Virus record (IMG/VR): IMGVR_UViG_3300006922_000052
Coordinates: 1-42,479 of that record
Strand: one strand, 5' to 3'
From: a virus
DNA: 42,479 nucleotides
Below the pieces are notes generated by a model. It worked only from the letters and a program-made list of their open reading frames with translations. It was not told the origin of the DNA and did not search any database. The translations under genes and the position numbers were made by a program. Below are positions 17,439 to 26,761 of this stretch, in pieces (position 1 is the stretch's first letter; each line of letters starts with the position of its first letter).

Positions 17439-20169
17439 GTACAAAGCTTTCGAACTCAGCCGCTAACAACTTCATCGGCAATGCAGACGACGACTTAACC
17501 GTGATGGTGACATCGTCATGTTTAGAGTGAACGGGAAAGCGGAACGATCCGTTGTCCAAGACAAGCGAACCTAGAACCGCGTTAGCTCCGAGTTGAGTGG
17601 GGTTAAAAGCGTAGGTGTAAGTGTCCCTAAACTCAGGCGTTACCTCGACGGTAAAGTGTCCTGTGTCAGCGTAGTCAATCGTACCGTTTCTAAGCACCTG
17701 TGACATGAAGCTTGAAGCAGACCTACCACCGCGTTCTGTCGGCTGTTTAAGCGTCTGTGTGGAGAACTGATACAAAGCTTCATATTCAAGACCCACGAAG
17801 AAATCAGTCGCACTGTAGTCGCCTACAAGCGTGAATGAAGTAGCGTCTACACGGGTGATCTCACGGCGTAGTCCATCGGCGGTGTAAACGACGCTTCCAA
17901 CGGGATCATACGGCATATTAGATACAGTAGTCTTCTTAGTAGCGGCGTCGTAAGAGCGTGTTAAAGCGGCGCTAGAAACGCGTCTATCAAGATGTAAAGT
18001 GTAAGTCTTACCTGTGTCCTTGTGTCCCGCTTCCATCGCCATCTTTTCGAGGTATCCCTCCTTAGTGACGATATACAAGTTAGAATCAATAAAGCCTGTG
18101 CCTACGACTTCCTTGGCGAACTCAAAGCGCATCCAAGACGATTGGATCTTCTCTTTGTTATTCCAGAAGTATTTATAGACATACAGGTGTTTAAGGTCGT
18201 CGGATGTAGACGCGACTATAACGTCCTCACTAGGCGTACCTACAAGCGTTCTAAGCGACGATCTGACATACGTTGGAACTTGTTGGGTAATCTCTGAAGC
18301 GTCAAATATATCGGAGTCTTTATCGACATAGAACTCATACATCCCTTCGTAGCTGTCCCGTGGAAACGAGAAGTAAACGTAGTTAGTAAGAGCGAGAGGT
18401 TTGACGTTGGTCGATACGTTATACTCGGTAATAGGCGAGATATTAACGGTCTTAGGAGTCAGAAGATCAGCACCTCGTAATACAAACTGTGATTGAGGAC
18501 TGAATAAGACAAGCTTCTCTTGGAAAGGCGTTGCATACTTCAGTGTTGAAACCTTTGTGTGCGCGACTCCAACGTCGATAGGAGCGCTGTCTAACAGCGA
18601 CTGAGTCGTGGTTCTCCAAAAGTTAAAGTATTCATCGGCTTCGGAAAAGATAACAGCGTTGTCAGTCAGGAATCCTAATCGATTCTTAAAGAAGAATACA
18701 TCGTTGATAGGACTACCTACGAATGACGGTGCTGAGTTGGTGTCGAGATCACCTGCTTTACGTGTAGTCCAATCGGCGGTCTTAATCTTGTAGCCTGTTA
18801 CAACGCCGTTTACGAGCGGTTCAGGCACGATTTGAATAGGCATTGTAGAGGCGTCGAAATCAAGCGCTTGTCCTTCGGTCTGACCAGAAGCCGATCCATC
18901 CTGTGACCAACCTGCTACTTCTGTCCAAGCGCCTTCACCAAACTCTTCGTTGTCCTTTGTCTCAAACTCTACGTAGTAATCGTCTTGGGTAAGCTCGACA
19001 TCTCCACGCACCTTGACTCTGAAACCATCAAAGCACTTCTTCGGGAGGTCGGTGATAAAATCTACTTCCTTGTAAACAAGACCTAGACCTGTGTTAGCAA
19101 GGCCGTCGGTAACGGAAATCTTAAAGTCCGTGTTATCTGATTTACTTATCTTTAATAGACCATCTTGATTAGTGACGTTTATAGACGCGCTAGAAAGCGT
19201 GACGGAACTAACGGTAGGTTGCGTAGGAGTGGGAGGAGCTGGTGTGACATTAGTACCGTCGTAAGCTCTCCACGGCATGCTAGGGAAGTAAGTAGACTTA
19301 TAATACGTTTTAAACACAGGCGTGGGGGACGATGTATAACCGCTACCGCTATGTGTTATTACCACGCTTTGAATAGAGCCACTTGAGGTTACTGCTTTTC
19401 CTTTTGCGCCTGATCCCCCGCCGCCTGTAAACGTTACCTCGGTCTTAAATTCCATAGAGGAATCACTAGGATACGGGCTATCAGGAAACGTGTACCAACC
19501 ACTTCCTCCGTTTCCGTTGCTAATTGTCACACCGCTTACACCGCCCGCTGTTCCAGCGCTGTTTATCGCCGATTCAATCCTTGCCGCTATGACCTTTGAA
19601 TCGGCGTGATCGGCGGTATCTGAATTTTCACTTGTAGTTGAAGCTTGGAGGTTATCAATGTTAACGGTGTAGTCCTTCTCGTAATCGCCTTGTTTAACGA
19701 ACACTAAAGCTTCCTTTGCCAACGGCTCAGAAAGCGTAGTTCCAAGCGCTGGTGTGGCTTTCTTATTCGCTACAAAGGTGTAGTCAGCAATGGTAAGCGC
19801 ACGAAGATCTTTAAGCGGTTCAACAGCGCTGTTTAAATAGGTCTGCGCAGATGCTGAGATACTAACCACAGGAACAGGCGTTCCAAGCGATACGTTAAAT
19901 ATACTTACACTTGTTGTTCCACCAACATTGTCAAAGGTGAATAGATGCTTATTCGTTTCATCACGCTCCACCATGTGGATTAAAGCGTCGTCTTGAAACG
20001 TCTTGTTAAGGTTAGCTACATGCTCGGTGTGAGGACGCTTGTTAAGGCCGTCTACAACGGAGCTAAAAGCGTTTACTTGTTCCTCGGCTTGGCCTGGATA
20101 ACGGAGATTGTCAGGCTGTTGTGATACACCTTGTACAAGATTAGGTACAGACGTGGTAATCAGCGGCAT
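17410..20169 (-). CDS. tail tubular protein B (T7 gp12-like)
   Basis: 919 residues, longer than T7 gp12 (794). The N terminus is typical of the family (PLITTSVPNLVQGVSQQPD, then PGQAEEQVNAFSSVVDGL). The central region contains NRLGFLTDNAVIFSEADEYFNFW, split by shorter variable segments, and the end is beta-rich. It forms the nozzle of the short tail below tube A. A Gly/Ser-rich insertion near residues 200-330 (GGGGSGAKGK, then TPAPPTPTQP) is probably an added surface domain and may explain the extra length. Confidence 0.95.
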   Translation of the reverse strand: MPLITTSVPNLVQGVSQQPDNLRYPGQAEEQVNAFSSVVDGLNKRPHTEHVANLNKTFQDDALIHMVERDETNKHLFTFDNVGGTTSVSIFNVSLGTPVPVVSISASAQTYLNSAVEPLKDLRALTIADYTFVANKKATPALGTTLSEPLAKEALVFVKQGDYEKDYTVNIDNLQASTTSENSDTADHADSKVIAARIESAINSAGTAGGVSGVTISNGNGGSGWYTFPDSPYPSDSSMEFKTEVTFTGGGGSGAKGKAVTSSGSIQSVVITHSGSGYTSSPTPVFKTYYKSTYFPSMPWRAYDGTNVTPAPPTPTQPTVSSVTLSSASINVTNQDGLLKISKSDNTDFKISVTDGLANTGLGLVYKEVDFITDLPKKCFDGFRVKVRGDVELTQDDYYVEFETKDNEEFGEGAWTEVAGWSQDGSASGQTEGQALDFDASTMPIQIVPEPLVNGVVTGYKIKTADWTTRKAGDLDTNSAPSFVGSPINDVFFFKNRLGFLTDNAVIFSEADEYFNFWRTTTQSLLDSAPIDVGVAHTKVSTLKYATPFQEKLVLFSPQSQFVLRGADLLTPKTVNISPITEYNVSTNVKPLALTNYVYFSFPRDSYEGMYEFYVDKDSDIFDASEITQQVPTYVRSSLRTLVGTPSEDVIVASTSDDLKHLYVYKYFWNNKEKIQSSWMRFEFAKEVVGTGFIDSNLYIVTKEGYLEKMAMEAGHKDTGKTYTLHLDRRVSSAALTRSYDAATKKTTVSNMPYDPVGSVVYTADGLRREITRVDATSFTLVGDYSATDFFVGLEYEALYQFSTQTLKQPTERGGRSASSFMSQVLRNGTIDYADTGHFTVEVTPEFRDTYTYAFNPTQLGANAVLGSLVLDNGSFRFPVHSKHDDVTITVKSSSALPMKLLAAEFESFVHGRSKRYGG

Positions 20170-20174
20170 AACAA

Positions 20175-20756
20175 TCAGCGATCAATGACGCGGTAAACGT
20201 CGTAGTTATCAAATATAGTCCTATCGGCGTTCTCAGAGTCGCTGTCTACCGCCGTAGCTTTAGCAGTAATCTCATCACGAAGAGTGAAACTTTCAATCTC
20301 TTGGCTTCCAAGAAAGCGATTAGCGAATTTACGCGCGGCTTTAACGACGATATAAGAGCGGAATTGTTGAGGAATTTCTTCAAAGGTAAGTTCAAAAGTT
20401 ATGGATACGTCTAAGTCTTGAGTGAAGACGTCCGTGTGGTTCTTACGATCATACAAAGTAGACCCGCGTTGAACGATGTCTATGTCCGTGTATTTATCTA
20501 CAGGTGTATCGATCTTTAAGATGTTGTTTGGAAGAGTAAATTTGTTAGAAGCGTTACGAACAAGTGGATATTCATGCTCGGTGTTAAAGTGCCAACCTTC
20601 TGCTTGAACCTCTTTATTCACTTCGTCTAGCACGTTTAAAGCCGTTACAACCGATACAGGAAGACTGCCGCTTCCAGCGTTGATGGAGTTGACGGGCGTT
20701 TCTCCTATCACCCCTAGCATAGTATTGACTGCTTCTAGCTTAGTTGTAAGTGCCAT
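20175..20756 (-). CDS. tail tubular protein A (T7 gp11-like)
   Basis: 193 residues, matching T7 gp11 (196). Family features are the start LEAVNTMLGVIGETPVNS, VNKEVQAEGWHFNTE in the first third, and a helical QFRSYIVVKAARKFANRFLG segment. It forms the ring joining portal and nozzle. It ends 5 nt before the tail tube B start and follows the hairpin downstream of the capsid gene. Confidence 0.95.
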   Translation of the reverse strand: MALTTKLEAVNTMLGVIGETPVNSINAGSGSLPVSVVTALNVLDEVNKEVQAEGWHFNTEHEYPLVRNASNKFTLPNNILKIDTPVDKYTDIDIVQRGSTLYDRKNHTDVFTQDLDVSITFELTFEEIPQQFRSYIVVKAARKFANRFLGSQEIESFTLRDEITAKATAVDSDSENADRTIFDNYDVYRVIDR

Positions 20757-20793
20757 ATAGTTTATTAAGTTAGATATATAAATATGGAAGTGA

Positions 20794-20833
20794 GAGGGGA
20801 CGAGGCCAAAACGAATAAAAACCTCGCCCCCTC
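20794..20833 (-). terminator. stem-loop downstream of the capsid gene (T-phi-like)
   Basis: Arms 20794-20805 (GAGGGGACGAGG) and 20822-20833 (CCTCGCCCCCTC) can form a 12-bp stem with a 16-nt loop. In minus-strand RNA the single non-Watson-Crick position is a G-U pair; in plus-strand RNA it would be an A-C mismatch. The hairpin is therefore built for the transcribed strand. It lacks a long T-run on its 3' side. Its place, between capsid and tail tube A, is that of the T7 late terminator, so it may cut late transcripts partially or stabilise capsid mRNA. Confidence 0.7.
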
Positions 20834-20854
20834 AACACAACCAAACAAAAGGTA

Positions 20855-21919
20855 CTACTTCTGCAATTCGATAGCACATTCGGGACGGAGGATTCCGTGA
20901 CCCATAGCGTACTTCGCAATGAAAAGAGTTCCTTGACGTTCCATCTGATACTCAGACTCGGTAGCGAGATCTAGCAACTTGACGGTTCCTACTGCGGATG
21001 GGTGAGCAACGATACCAAGCGAGTTGGTGAAGTTACCGTTGTATCCGCTTCCACTTCCACCGAACACATCGTTAGATGCGGCTCCGTCGCCTGAAGAGAC
21101 TGCGGACAGATCGGTTGAAGGGATGTGAGTGGACTTGAAGATATTGATACCAGCCACTTGAGGAACAGTTCCAGAAGCGACAGATCCAAGACCTCCAACG
21201 TCTTTGTTAACTGCGGAAGATCCGATTACCAATCCGCCAGAACCACCAGTGATGAGCTTGTAGTACTCTTGTGGACGAAGTACGCAGAAGCGACCGTCGG
21301 AAGGTACGTCATTCTCATCAAGCTTTTGAGCGGCGGTAAACAACGCGGCAACAAGCTCGGCTCCAGTTGGATCAGAGTTGTCGGAGTCGTCAGAACCGTC
21401 ACCAGGTGTTCCCATCGCGTTAGCGGATACGTCAAGTACGCCACCAACTTTTCCACCTGTTACGCCAGGAGTAGCTTCGCGGGCGGCGGCGATGAATACC
21501 TTTGCAATCGCGGTATCAAAGCGTAACGCCAATGCTTTACCAAGCTCGGAAGCGTAGACGGAGCGGATGTCGTAGTGATTCTTAACGTCGTCGATAGAAG
21601 CGAGGAATGTGGAAGCAAGAAGAACATCGTCAATAGTGATGACTTTTTCGTTCTGGTTAATCTTACTTAAATACCCTGCGCCTGCGTCGGCGATGTTTTG
21701 ACCAGGACTGTAGTAATCGGCGGAAGCAATCCCAGTAACAGGGAATTGAGCGCTCTTACCGTTCTCGATGGTACGGATGGTGTGAAGAGGTTTAAATATG
21801 TTGTTCTCTTCAAACGTGGTTAGAATTTCGCCAGCAAATTTCTTCAAGAACAATGCGTCTACATTGCCTGCTTGATTAATCTGACCGACGCGTGATGGAT
21901 CAGTAGCTCCATTAGCCAT
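20855..21919 (-). CDS. major capsid protein (T7 gp10-like)
   Basis: 354 residues, close to T7 gp10A (345). Family segments include an N terminus with QAGNVDALFLKKFAGEILTT, the IDDVLLASTFLASIDDVKNH block, KALALRFDTAIAKV, and FCVLRPQEYYKL in the second half. It has the HK97 fold in this family. A clear ribosome site (AAGGAG, 9 nt before the ATG) fits high expression. It is framed by a 111-bp spacer upstream and a hairpin downstream. Confidence 0.96.
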   Translation of the reverse strand: MANGATDPSRVGQINQAGNVDALFLKKFAGEILTTFEENNIFKPLHTIRTIENGKSAQFPVTGIASADYYSPGQNIADAGAGYLSKINQNEKVITIDDVLLASTFLASIDDVKNHYDIRSVYASELGKALALRFDTAIAKVFIAAAREATPGVTGGKVGGVLDVSANAMGTPGDGSDDSDNSDPTGAELVAALFTAAQKLDENDVPSDGRFCVLRPQEYYKLITGGSGGLVIGSSAVNKDVGGLGSVASGTVPQVAGINIFKSTHIPSTDLSAVSSGDGAASNDVFGGSGSGYNGNFTNSLGIVAHPSAVGTVKLLDLATESEYQMERQGTLFIAKYAMGHGILRPECAIELQK

Positions 21920-22030
21920 AATTAGTGTCTCCTTATTTTAAGGGATTATTGTTGATGTTAGTGATTATTAGTCGTCGCTTGTCGGTCAGTTGTCCCGCGC
22001 ACGGGGCTGTCGTTTGCTTCGTCTAAAGTG
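21920..22030 (-). promoter_or_regulatory. capsid gene leader: candidate late promoter and ribosome site
   Basis: A 111-bp gene-free stretch before the capsid gene. On the minus strand it contains a CCCG-TGCG-CGGG hairpin near 22000-22015, then CGACTAATAATCACTAACAT (about 21956-21975), which resembles part of a T7-type promoter (TAATA and TCACTA blocks). AAGGAG follows just before the ATG. The position corresponds to phi10 in T7. The promoter call is a guess from position and partial similarity. Confidence 0.35.
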
Positions 22031-22495
22031 TTAGCGGCGTCCTCCAGGTGTGAAGTAAAAGCCCACGATCATTGGCAACACGACTGTCGCTTGAAAGAGC
22101 GCGATATGTCCTGTTGTAACGACCATAGGGGCTTGTGCCGCTTGAAAAGAGATGAGTCCGAATAAGAGTTCGTTGCGTCCTTCTCCAGTGATGTTGCTGA
22201 AGGTTGTAAGCGGGACGCTGGGATAAAGGCAGGTTGCGCATGTGATGAAGCTGAGTGTGCCCATTCCGATGAGTGCGAGCATCCGCCTAGTAGCGCGAGT
22301 AAAAGCGCCGCCTTCGCCGCTGTTGAGACTCTCTTGGAATTTAAGTGCATACTCATTGTTTCTTGCTTCACGTGCCATTTCTATTTCGAACTTCTGTTGA
22401 CGTGAATCCGACATCATACCGAATACGCCTTTTAAAACGCTTCCCATAGCGGCGCTTCCACCGCCTGTCAGAAACAACGTCAACAGTTCGAACAC
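22031..22495 (-). CDS. multi-span membrane protein, possible 3TM holin
   Basis: 154 residues from a GTG start. Several hydrophobic segments (ALIGMGTLSFITCATCLYPS; about 125-150 with IALFQATVVLPMIVGFYF) are preceded by an amphipathic charged helix (QQKFEIEMAREARNNEYALK). The layout resembles the holin-of-3TMs type found in gene transfer agents and many marine phages. It lies between scaffold and capsid, an unusual place for a lysis gene in T7. Either a holin or a membrane assembly factor would fit. Confidence 0.55.
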   Translation of the reverse strand: MFELLTLFLTGGGSAAMGSVLKGVFGMMSDSRQQKFEIEMAREARNNEYALKFQESLNSGEGGAFTRATRRMLALIGMGTLSFITCATCLYPSVPLTTFSNITGEGRNELLFGLISFQAAQAPMVVTTGHIALFQATVVLPMIVGFYFTPGGRR

Positions 22496-22500
22496 GATTG

Positions 22501-23262
22501 TTAAATATCAGATACAGCCAGTCGGCGTTCTACTTCGGCGTGATACGCTTTGTCCCCGCTTTTATAACGTGGGTCTTGCATAGCTCGACTGACTTCCTGC
22601 ATGGATTGATACGGCATAGTAGAAGTACCTGTGGTGTTGCCTGTTACAAGCTTTGGCCCACTCGATCCTACTTCCGCTTGGTAGCGCGCGTGTAAACCTC
22701 TAACGGCGAGTTGTGCCTGTTCAACTGAACCTTGGTTTACTGCTTCGTTAAATGCGTTGAACTCGCTATCGGATAGAGACTTCCCTGCCCATTCTGCCAT
22801 TGCGTCGTAATCGCCGTTAGCGGCGGACTTAATAGCTGTCTCTTCTTGGGCGGTAATAGCGGCTTGACCAGCGGCATAACGATCTACCAGCTCACGACTG
22901 ATACCCGCTTTAGCTAGAGCTTCATACGTATCATCAGTAAGCTTGCCTTCGTTCTCTGCGAACTCGACAGAAGCGTCGGTAATAAGCGTCTCAACAGGAT
23001 TGGGTTCGGTAGTAGGTTCGGTCTCGTTAGACGGTTCTTCTTCTACTTGCTCCTGTTCTTGTTGTTGGTCTCCCTGTCCCATCTTTGATTCAAGTTCTCC
23101 GTAAGCTTTTGCGAGTGCTTCTGCTGACTCAAACTTCTCTGGTAACCATTCTGGGCGTTCTTGCTGTGCTTGAGGTTCTTTAACCTCCGTTGCTTGCTGT
23201 TGATCGGGTTCAATCTCGCTGGGTGCTTTTTCGTTTATCTCTACTTTCTGATAGTCTGCCAT
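22501..23262 (-). CDS. capsid scaffolding protein (T7 gp9-like)
   Basis: 253 residues, acidic and rich in Glu and Gln (long QQQEQEQVEEEPSNETE tract) with helical ends; there are no cysteines. The C-terminal part (RGLHARYQAEVG, then SMQEVSRAMQDPRYKSGDKA and YHAEVERRLA) matches the scaffold family. It would direct prohead assembly and leave before DNA packaging. Position between portal and capsid is as in T7. Confidence 0.92.
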   Translation of the reverse strand: MADYQKVEINEKAPSEIEPDQQQATEVKEPQAQQERPEWLPEKFESAEALAKAYGELESKMGQGDQQQEQEQVEEEPSNETEPTTEPNPVETLITDASVEFAENEGKLTDDTYEALAKAGISRELVDRYAAGQAAITAQEETAIKSAANGDYDAMAEWAGKSLSDSEFNAFNEAVNQGSVEQAQLAVRGLHARYQAEVGSSGPKLVTGNTTGTSTMPYQSMQEVSRAMQDPRYKSGDKAYHAEVERRLAVSDI

Positions 23263-23270
23263 GATGTCGT

Positions 23271-24833
23271 TTATTGTTCACCTGTCGGTTCTGGTTGTTG
23301 TTGTGCTTGCTGAGACATCGCGTTTATAGCGGGGCCAACAGCGGGCGCTCCAAGCTTCATCATCATTTCCTGTTGCTGGGCTTGTTGCATTTGTTGTTGA
23401 AGTTCTTCTTCCGATTTAATCAATCCTTCGGTCTCGATTCCTAAGGCGGTTGCACGGCGTTTGAAGTAGTCTCCTACATTAACGTACTGAGCGACTGCTT
23501 CAGGGCCTACAACTTGATTAGCTCCCGCCAGGAACATGTCCAATCGATTAAGATCATTACCGCGTCCAAGCGCTTCAACGCCTGTAACAACGGTAGGTTT
23601 AACGATGTCCTTGGGGAGCTTGGGCAGGCGATCCCTCTTGCTCATACGATCCATTAATCGCGTTACAAGCGGGAGTTGAAACTCCTGACTAAGAATTGAA
23701 TACAGCCCGCCGAGAGCCGCTTCAAGTTCTTGCGATAACATTCGTATTTCCTCGGCGGTAACTCGTTCTGCGTCTCTAACGACGTTGCTGTTTAAAAGAA
23801 AGGCGTGACTAAGGCGGTCTTGAATCTGAGCCATAACCGTCTGTGCCACTCGAAAGTCGTTGAACTTGTTGAGTTGTAAGACAGATACATCACCTTCGGT
23901 TCCTTGGACGATTGCACCGTTAGGAGCTTCCGCCAATGTACGCGCGCGTGTAGTGCCGTTTGGATTGACCATGAACAGGACTTTAGCGGCGGCGGCACTG
24001 CCTTCAACGATAGCCTTAGTCAATGACTCAAGACTTTTAAGATCCCCAATGTACTCTTCTACGAACCCACGACCGTAGTCCTCGCCGTCTATACGCGTGT
24101 ATCTCAGCGGTAACCAAGGCGACTTGTCGATAGAATACGATCCTTTTGACTCTTCAATGACGATGCCTTTGACATCTTGTTGTACATCAAACTTATCACC
24201 GTTACGTACAATCGATGTATACAGGTCGCAGTTGTTGTCCTTTGATTCTTTGTAGACTTCTTGTCGTACTTCTTCGGGAAGCATGAACGGAGCAACAGTC
24301 TCCTTGACGGCGATATGTGTGACGTTCCCCATCGCATCACGCTTTACAACGTAACGGTCAGGACGGAACACTCGCATACCGCCGTCGTCGGGGAGATAGA
24401 GCAACGTGTTTCCTGTAATTAAAAGATTCTTTAAGGCTTCGAAAACGCCGACTCTAAACGCCTCTACTTCGACCTCTTGAGATACAGCGCGTTCTACTTC
24501 GCTTAAAGCTTTCTCAAGATCGGTGCGTAGTTGTTCGCCGCCTTCTTCACCCATCTCTGCTTTCGCTTTCTCAAGCTCATAACGGTCGATGACCAGGCGA
24601 AAGAAAGGCGCATTAGGCGGTAGTAAAGCGAGGAGTAACTTCGATGCTAGGTTGTTTACACCACGCGCACCAATGCCTTGATACGGCGTGTAGTACTTCG
24701 TGTGAGGGCCGTGTCCATCGGGCGGTAAGACATACGGAATAGTTAATTCAGATGAAGTTCTACCACGATCAAGGAACGTCCAACGCGAGTTCTCTAACTG
24801 CGTGTAAAGGCTTTGAGCCGTTTCGTATTGCAT
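23271..24833 (-). CDS. portal (head-tail connector, T7 gp8-like)
   Basis: 520 residues, near T7 gp8 (536). Family features are LENSRWTFLDRGRTSSELTI at the N terminus, YQGIGARGVNNLASKLLLAL, the DGEDYGRGFVEEYIGDLKSL block, and AERVTAEEIRMLSQELEAAL, with a Gln-rich C terminus. It forms the dodecameric ring at one capsid vertex. It ends 8 nt before the scaffold gene, and its first base overlaps the end of the upstream gene. Confidence 0.96.
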   Translation of the reverse strand: MQYETAQSLYTQLENSRWTFLDRGRTSSELTIPYVLPPDGHGPHTKYYTPYQGIGARGVNNLASKLLLALLPPNAPFFRLVIDRYELEKAKAEMGEEGGEQLRTDLEKALSEVERAVSQEVEVEAFRVGVFEALKNLLITGNTLLYLPDDGGMRVFRPDRYVVKRDAMGNVTHIAVKETVAPFMLPEEVRQEVYKESKDNNCDLYTSIVRNGDKFDVQQDVKGIVIEESKGSYSIDKSPWLPLRYTRIDGEDYGRGFVEEYIGDLKSLESLTKAIVEGSAAAAKVLFMVNPNGTTRARTLAEAPNGAIVQGTEGDVSVLQLNKFNDFRVAQTVMAQIQDRLSHAFLLNSNVVRDAERVTAEEIRMLSQELEAALGGLYSILSQEFQLPLVTRLMDRMSKRDRLPKLPKDIVKPTVVTGVEALGRGNDLNRLDMFLAGANQVVGPEAVAQYVNVGDYFKRRATALGIETEGLIKSEEELQQQMQQAQQQEMMMKLGAPAVGPAINAMSQQAQQQPEPTGEQ

Positions 24834-25066
24834 CAGCTAAGTCCTTCGCTCATCCACTCAGGGCCACTCAAGATGTTTAGTATCTCTTCGTGATTGTATT
24901 CCGTCTTACCGAGCAGAAAAAATGGTTGTGTGCCTTCGTACTTAACGAATGTTTTTGTACCGTCTAATGAGTAACGAAGTGTGTTGATGTTATTTTCTAT
25001 TACGCTATCGAAATCAACATTAGAAGCTTCCGATGCGTCTATAATTACATAAGTTCTATTATTCAT
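24833..25066 (-). CDS. small conserved phage protein, unknown function
   Basis: 77 residues. The start (TYVIIDASEASNVDFDSVIE) and middle (LRYSLDGTKTFVKYEGTQP, then YNHEEILNIL) match a small protein found widely in marine podo- and myoviruses beside structural genes. No function is assigned. It overlaps its neighbours by one base on both sides, so it is tightly coupled with the LamG-like gene and the portal. Confidence 0.75.
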   Translation of the reverse strand: MNNRTYVIIDASEASNVDFDSVIENNINTLRYSLDGTKTFVKYEGTQPFFLLGKTEYNHEEILNILSGPEWMSEGLS

Positions 25067-25869
25067 CAGGATGGTACGGTTGTGCTAATAACTGCATTAG
25101 TTAAGGTTAAGTCTTTTAAAGAAGAACCGTATCCGACATCAGTTATAGTTGATCCTGCTCCGCCGTCTGAATCCCCCATACGCCACCAATGATCAGGGCT
25201 TAATGTACTTAAATCATCTGGAGTACCTAAACTGCTATCGTAGATAGAACTCAAGTTGGATGTTTGATCGGAGAACCATAAAGCAACGTCATCTATGTAC
25301 CCATTCCAAATTTGACCTGGGTAAGTAGGAAAATCTCCTCCAAAATATTCGAGACTAACTGTAGCCGTTTTATTAGTAACTGACCTTCTAGAGGTTCCAT
25401 CTATATAAATATCTATATTATTTGAGGAATCTCTGATAACTGCAAAATGATACCAAGTAGTACCGTCTCTTGCTATGGTCACTCCTGAAGTTGTTTGAGT
25501 ACCGCCGAATCCTTGCATAGATAAATTCGATCCATTCATATAGAGAACTATATCCCCTCCTGAAATTTCTCCTAATAAAACCATAGCTGATGGAGAACTA
25601 TTATCGCACCTGAACCAACCGCTTATAGTAAAAGCACCACTCAAACTAATAGGAGCCGATAGTCGTCCATAATCCCCAGTAGCGTCAAAGTAAGCAGAGT
25701 AGTTATTGTTAAAACCCGGAGTTATAGTTGAGTCTTTATTCCATTCATTCCATCCCGTACCGTCCCACACTAGGAGTTTTTTGGAATCTGTTTCAAAGTA
25801 AGATTTACCTACATCACCCGTTCCCAAAGTCGGACGGGTTGTTGAAGTTGTTGAAGTTAATGTACTCAT
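25066..25869 (-). CDS. LamG-like (concanavalin-type) adhesin
   Basis: 267 residues. The first 50 residues are a short attachment module ending in KLLVWDGTGWNEWNKD, a motif common in virion decoration and fibre proteins. Residues about 55-260 read as a LamG/concanavalin beta-sandwich (AFTISGWFRCDNSSPSAMVL, then TWYHFAVIRDSSNNIDIYID, then GYIDDVALW). Such domains bind glycans or decorate heads. It sits far from the main fibre genes, in the T7 gene 7 region upstream of the portal. Confidence 0.8.
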   Translation of the reverse strand: MSTLTSTTSTTRPTLGTGDVGKSYFETDSKKLLVWDGTGWNEWNKDSTITPGFNNNYSAYFDATGDYGRLSAPISLSGAFTISGWFRCDNSSPSAMVLLGEISGGDIVLYMNGSNLSMQGFGGTQTTSGVTIARDGTTWYHFAVIRDSSNNIDIYIDGTSRRSVTNKTATVSLEYFGGDFPTYPGQIWNGYIDDVALWFSDQTSNLSSIYDSSLGTPDDLSTLSPDHWWRMGDSDGGAGSTITDVGYGSSLKDLTLTNAVISTTVPS

Positions 25870-25877
25870 TTTATTTG

Positions 25878-26099
25878 CTAATCTTGATTATATACTGCCC
25901 ATTTTAATCCATCATAAACATACAACTTATCGGTGTCTTTTGCGTGGACGATGGTGTAGTCAGGTGCGTCCGTTTGATCGATAAACTCAGACTCGTTGTC
26001 GAATACTTGGATGGTTGGGAATGTTAAGGAATCATCGAATACAGAGGTAAATGTAGGACTAGCTACTACGCCCAATCCGAATGTAGGAAGAACGAACAT
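25878..26099 (-). CDS. small structural-type protein, unknown function
   Basis: 73 residues. The C-terminal part (AKDTDKLYVYDGLKWAVYNQ) repeats the short YVYDG-W motif also found at the start of the LamG-like protein downstream, so both may use the same binding surface. The N terminus is hydrophobic and Gly/Pro rich. It lies in a compact block of similar small genes before the portal. Function unknown; a virion decoration or adaptor is inferred. Confidence 0.65.
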   Translation of the reverse strand: MFVLPTFGLGVVASPTFTSVFDDSLTFPTIQVFDNESEFIDQTDAPDYTIVHAKDTDKLYVYDGLKWAVYNQD

Positions 26100-26102
26100 C
26101 TG

Positions 26103-26759
26103 TTAAGCAGAAGTATCGCCAGCAAGAACAAAGGTATCAGCAGCGTAAGCAACTATACTTGCTACTCCGTACTGAGCATTGGTCTTAGTGTGGGACTGTC
26201 TGTTGTTGATGGTAGTTCCTGAAGCACTGAACGATACTTGACCTGCTCCCTTTTGTACGAAGCTGCAATTAAACCCCGCTCCCAATCCGCTTGGTACTGT
26301 GACAGTTACAGCAGAAGCATTATCAAGTACTACTACTTTACCGTTATCTCCAGCTACTAATGTATAGGTGGTTCCTGTTTGATCGTTGATCGAAGCGTCA
26401 AATCCTTCGATAGCAGTTCCATCAAAGTTACCGTCTGTTAAATCACCAGCTGATACGCTTTGTAAGTAGCTGCTTAAGTCTTGGTCACCTGTATTCGTTC
26501 CGCTTAAGTTACTAAGGTTCGTGATGTCGGATGCAGTAACAAACTTGTGGGTGGTTGAGGTATCGTCGATGTCGTCGGCATCCAGTACTACTGCACCTGT
26601 TGCTGTGTTGACACTTTGTACGGGAGCTTGCCCCATTAAATTCGTAACGGTTACTTTCTTTGTGGTAGGTGTACCTGATACGTCGTCTACCAGTGCGAGT
26701 AAATCGGCTCCCTGTGGACTGGTCTCTTCGGTCAGCTCTGTTATCTTTTTATTAGCCAT
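26103..26759 (-). CDS. fibre-like structural protein
   Basis: 218 residues. The start (KKITELTEETSPQGADLLAL, then VDDVSGTPTTKKVT) is the repeat-like N terminus used by many phage fibre and appendage proteins. It is followed by a T-G-D-Q-D-L-S-S-Y segment and a beta-rich C terminus (VVLDNASAVTVTVPSGLGAG, then FVQKGAGQVSFSASG) typical of fibre tips. It is probably a receptor-binding or head-decoration protein. It belongs to the structural block before the portal, not the main fibre locus. Confidence 0.75.
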   Translation of the reverse strand: MANKKITELTEETSPQGADLLALVDDVSGTPTTKKVTVTNLMGQAPVQSVNTATGAVVLDADDIDDTSTTHKFVTASDITNLSNLSGTNTGDQDLSSYLQSVSAGDLTDGNFDGTAIEGFDASINDQTGTTYTLVAGDNGKVVVLDNASAVTVTVPSGLGAGFNCSFVQKGAGQVSFSASGTTINNRQSHTKTNAQYGVASIVAYAADTFVLAGDTSA

Positions 26760-26761
26760 GT

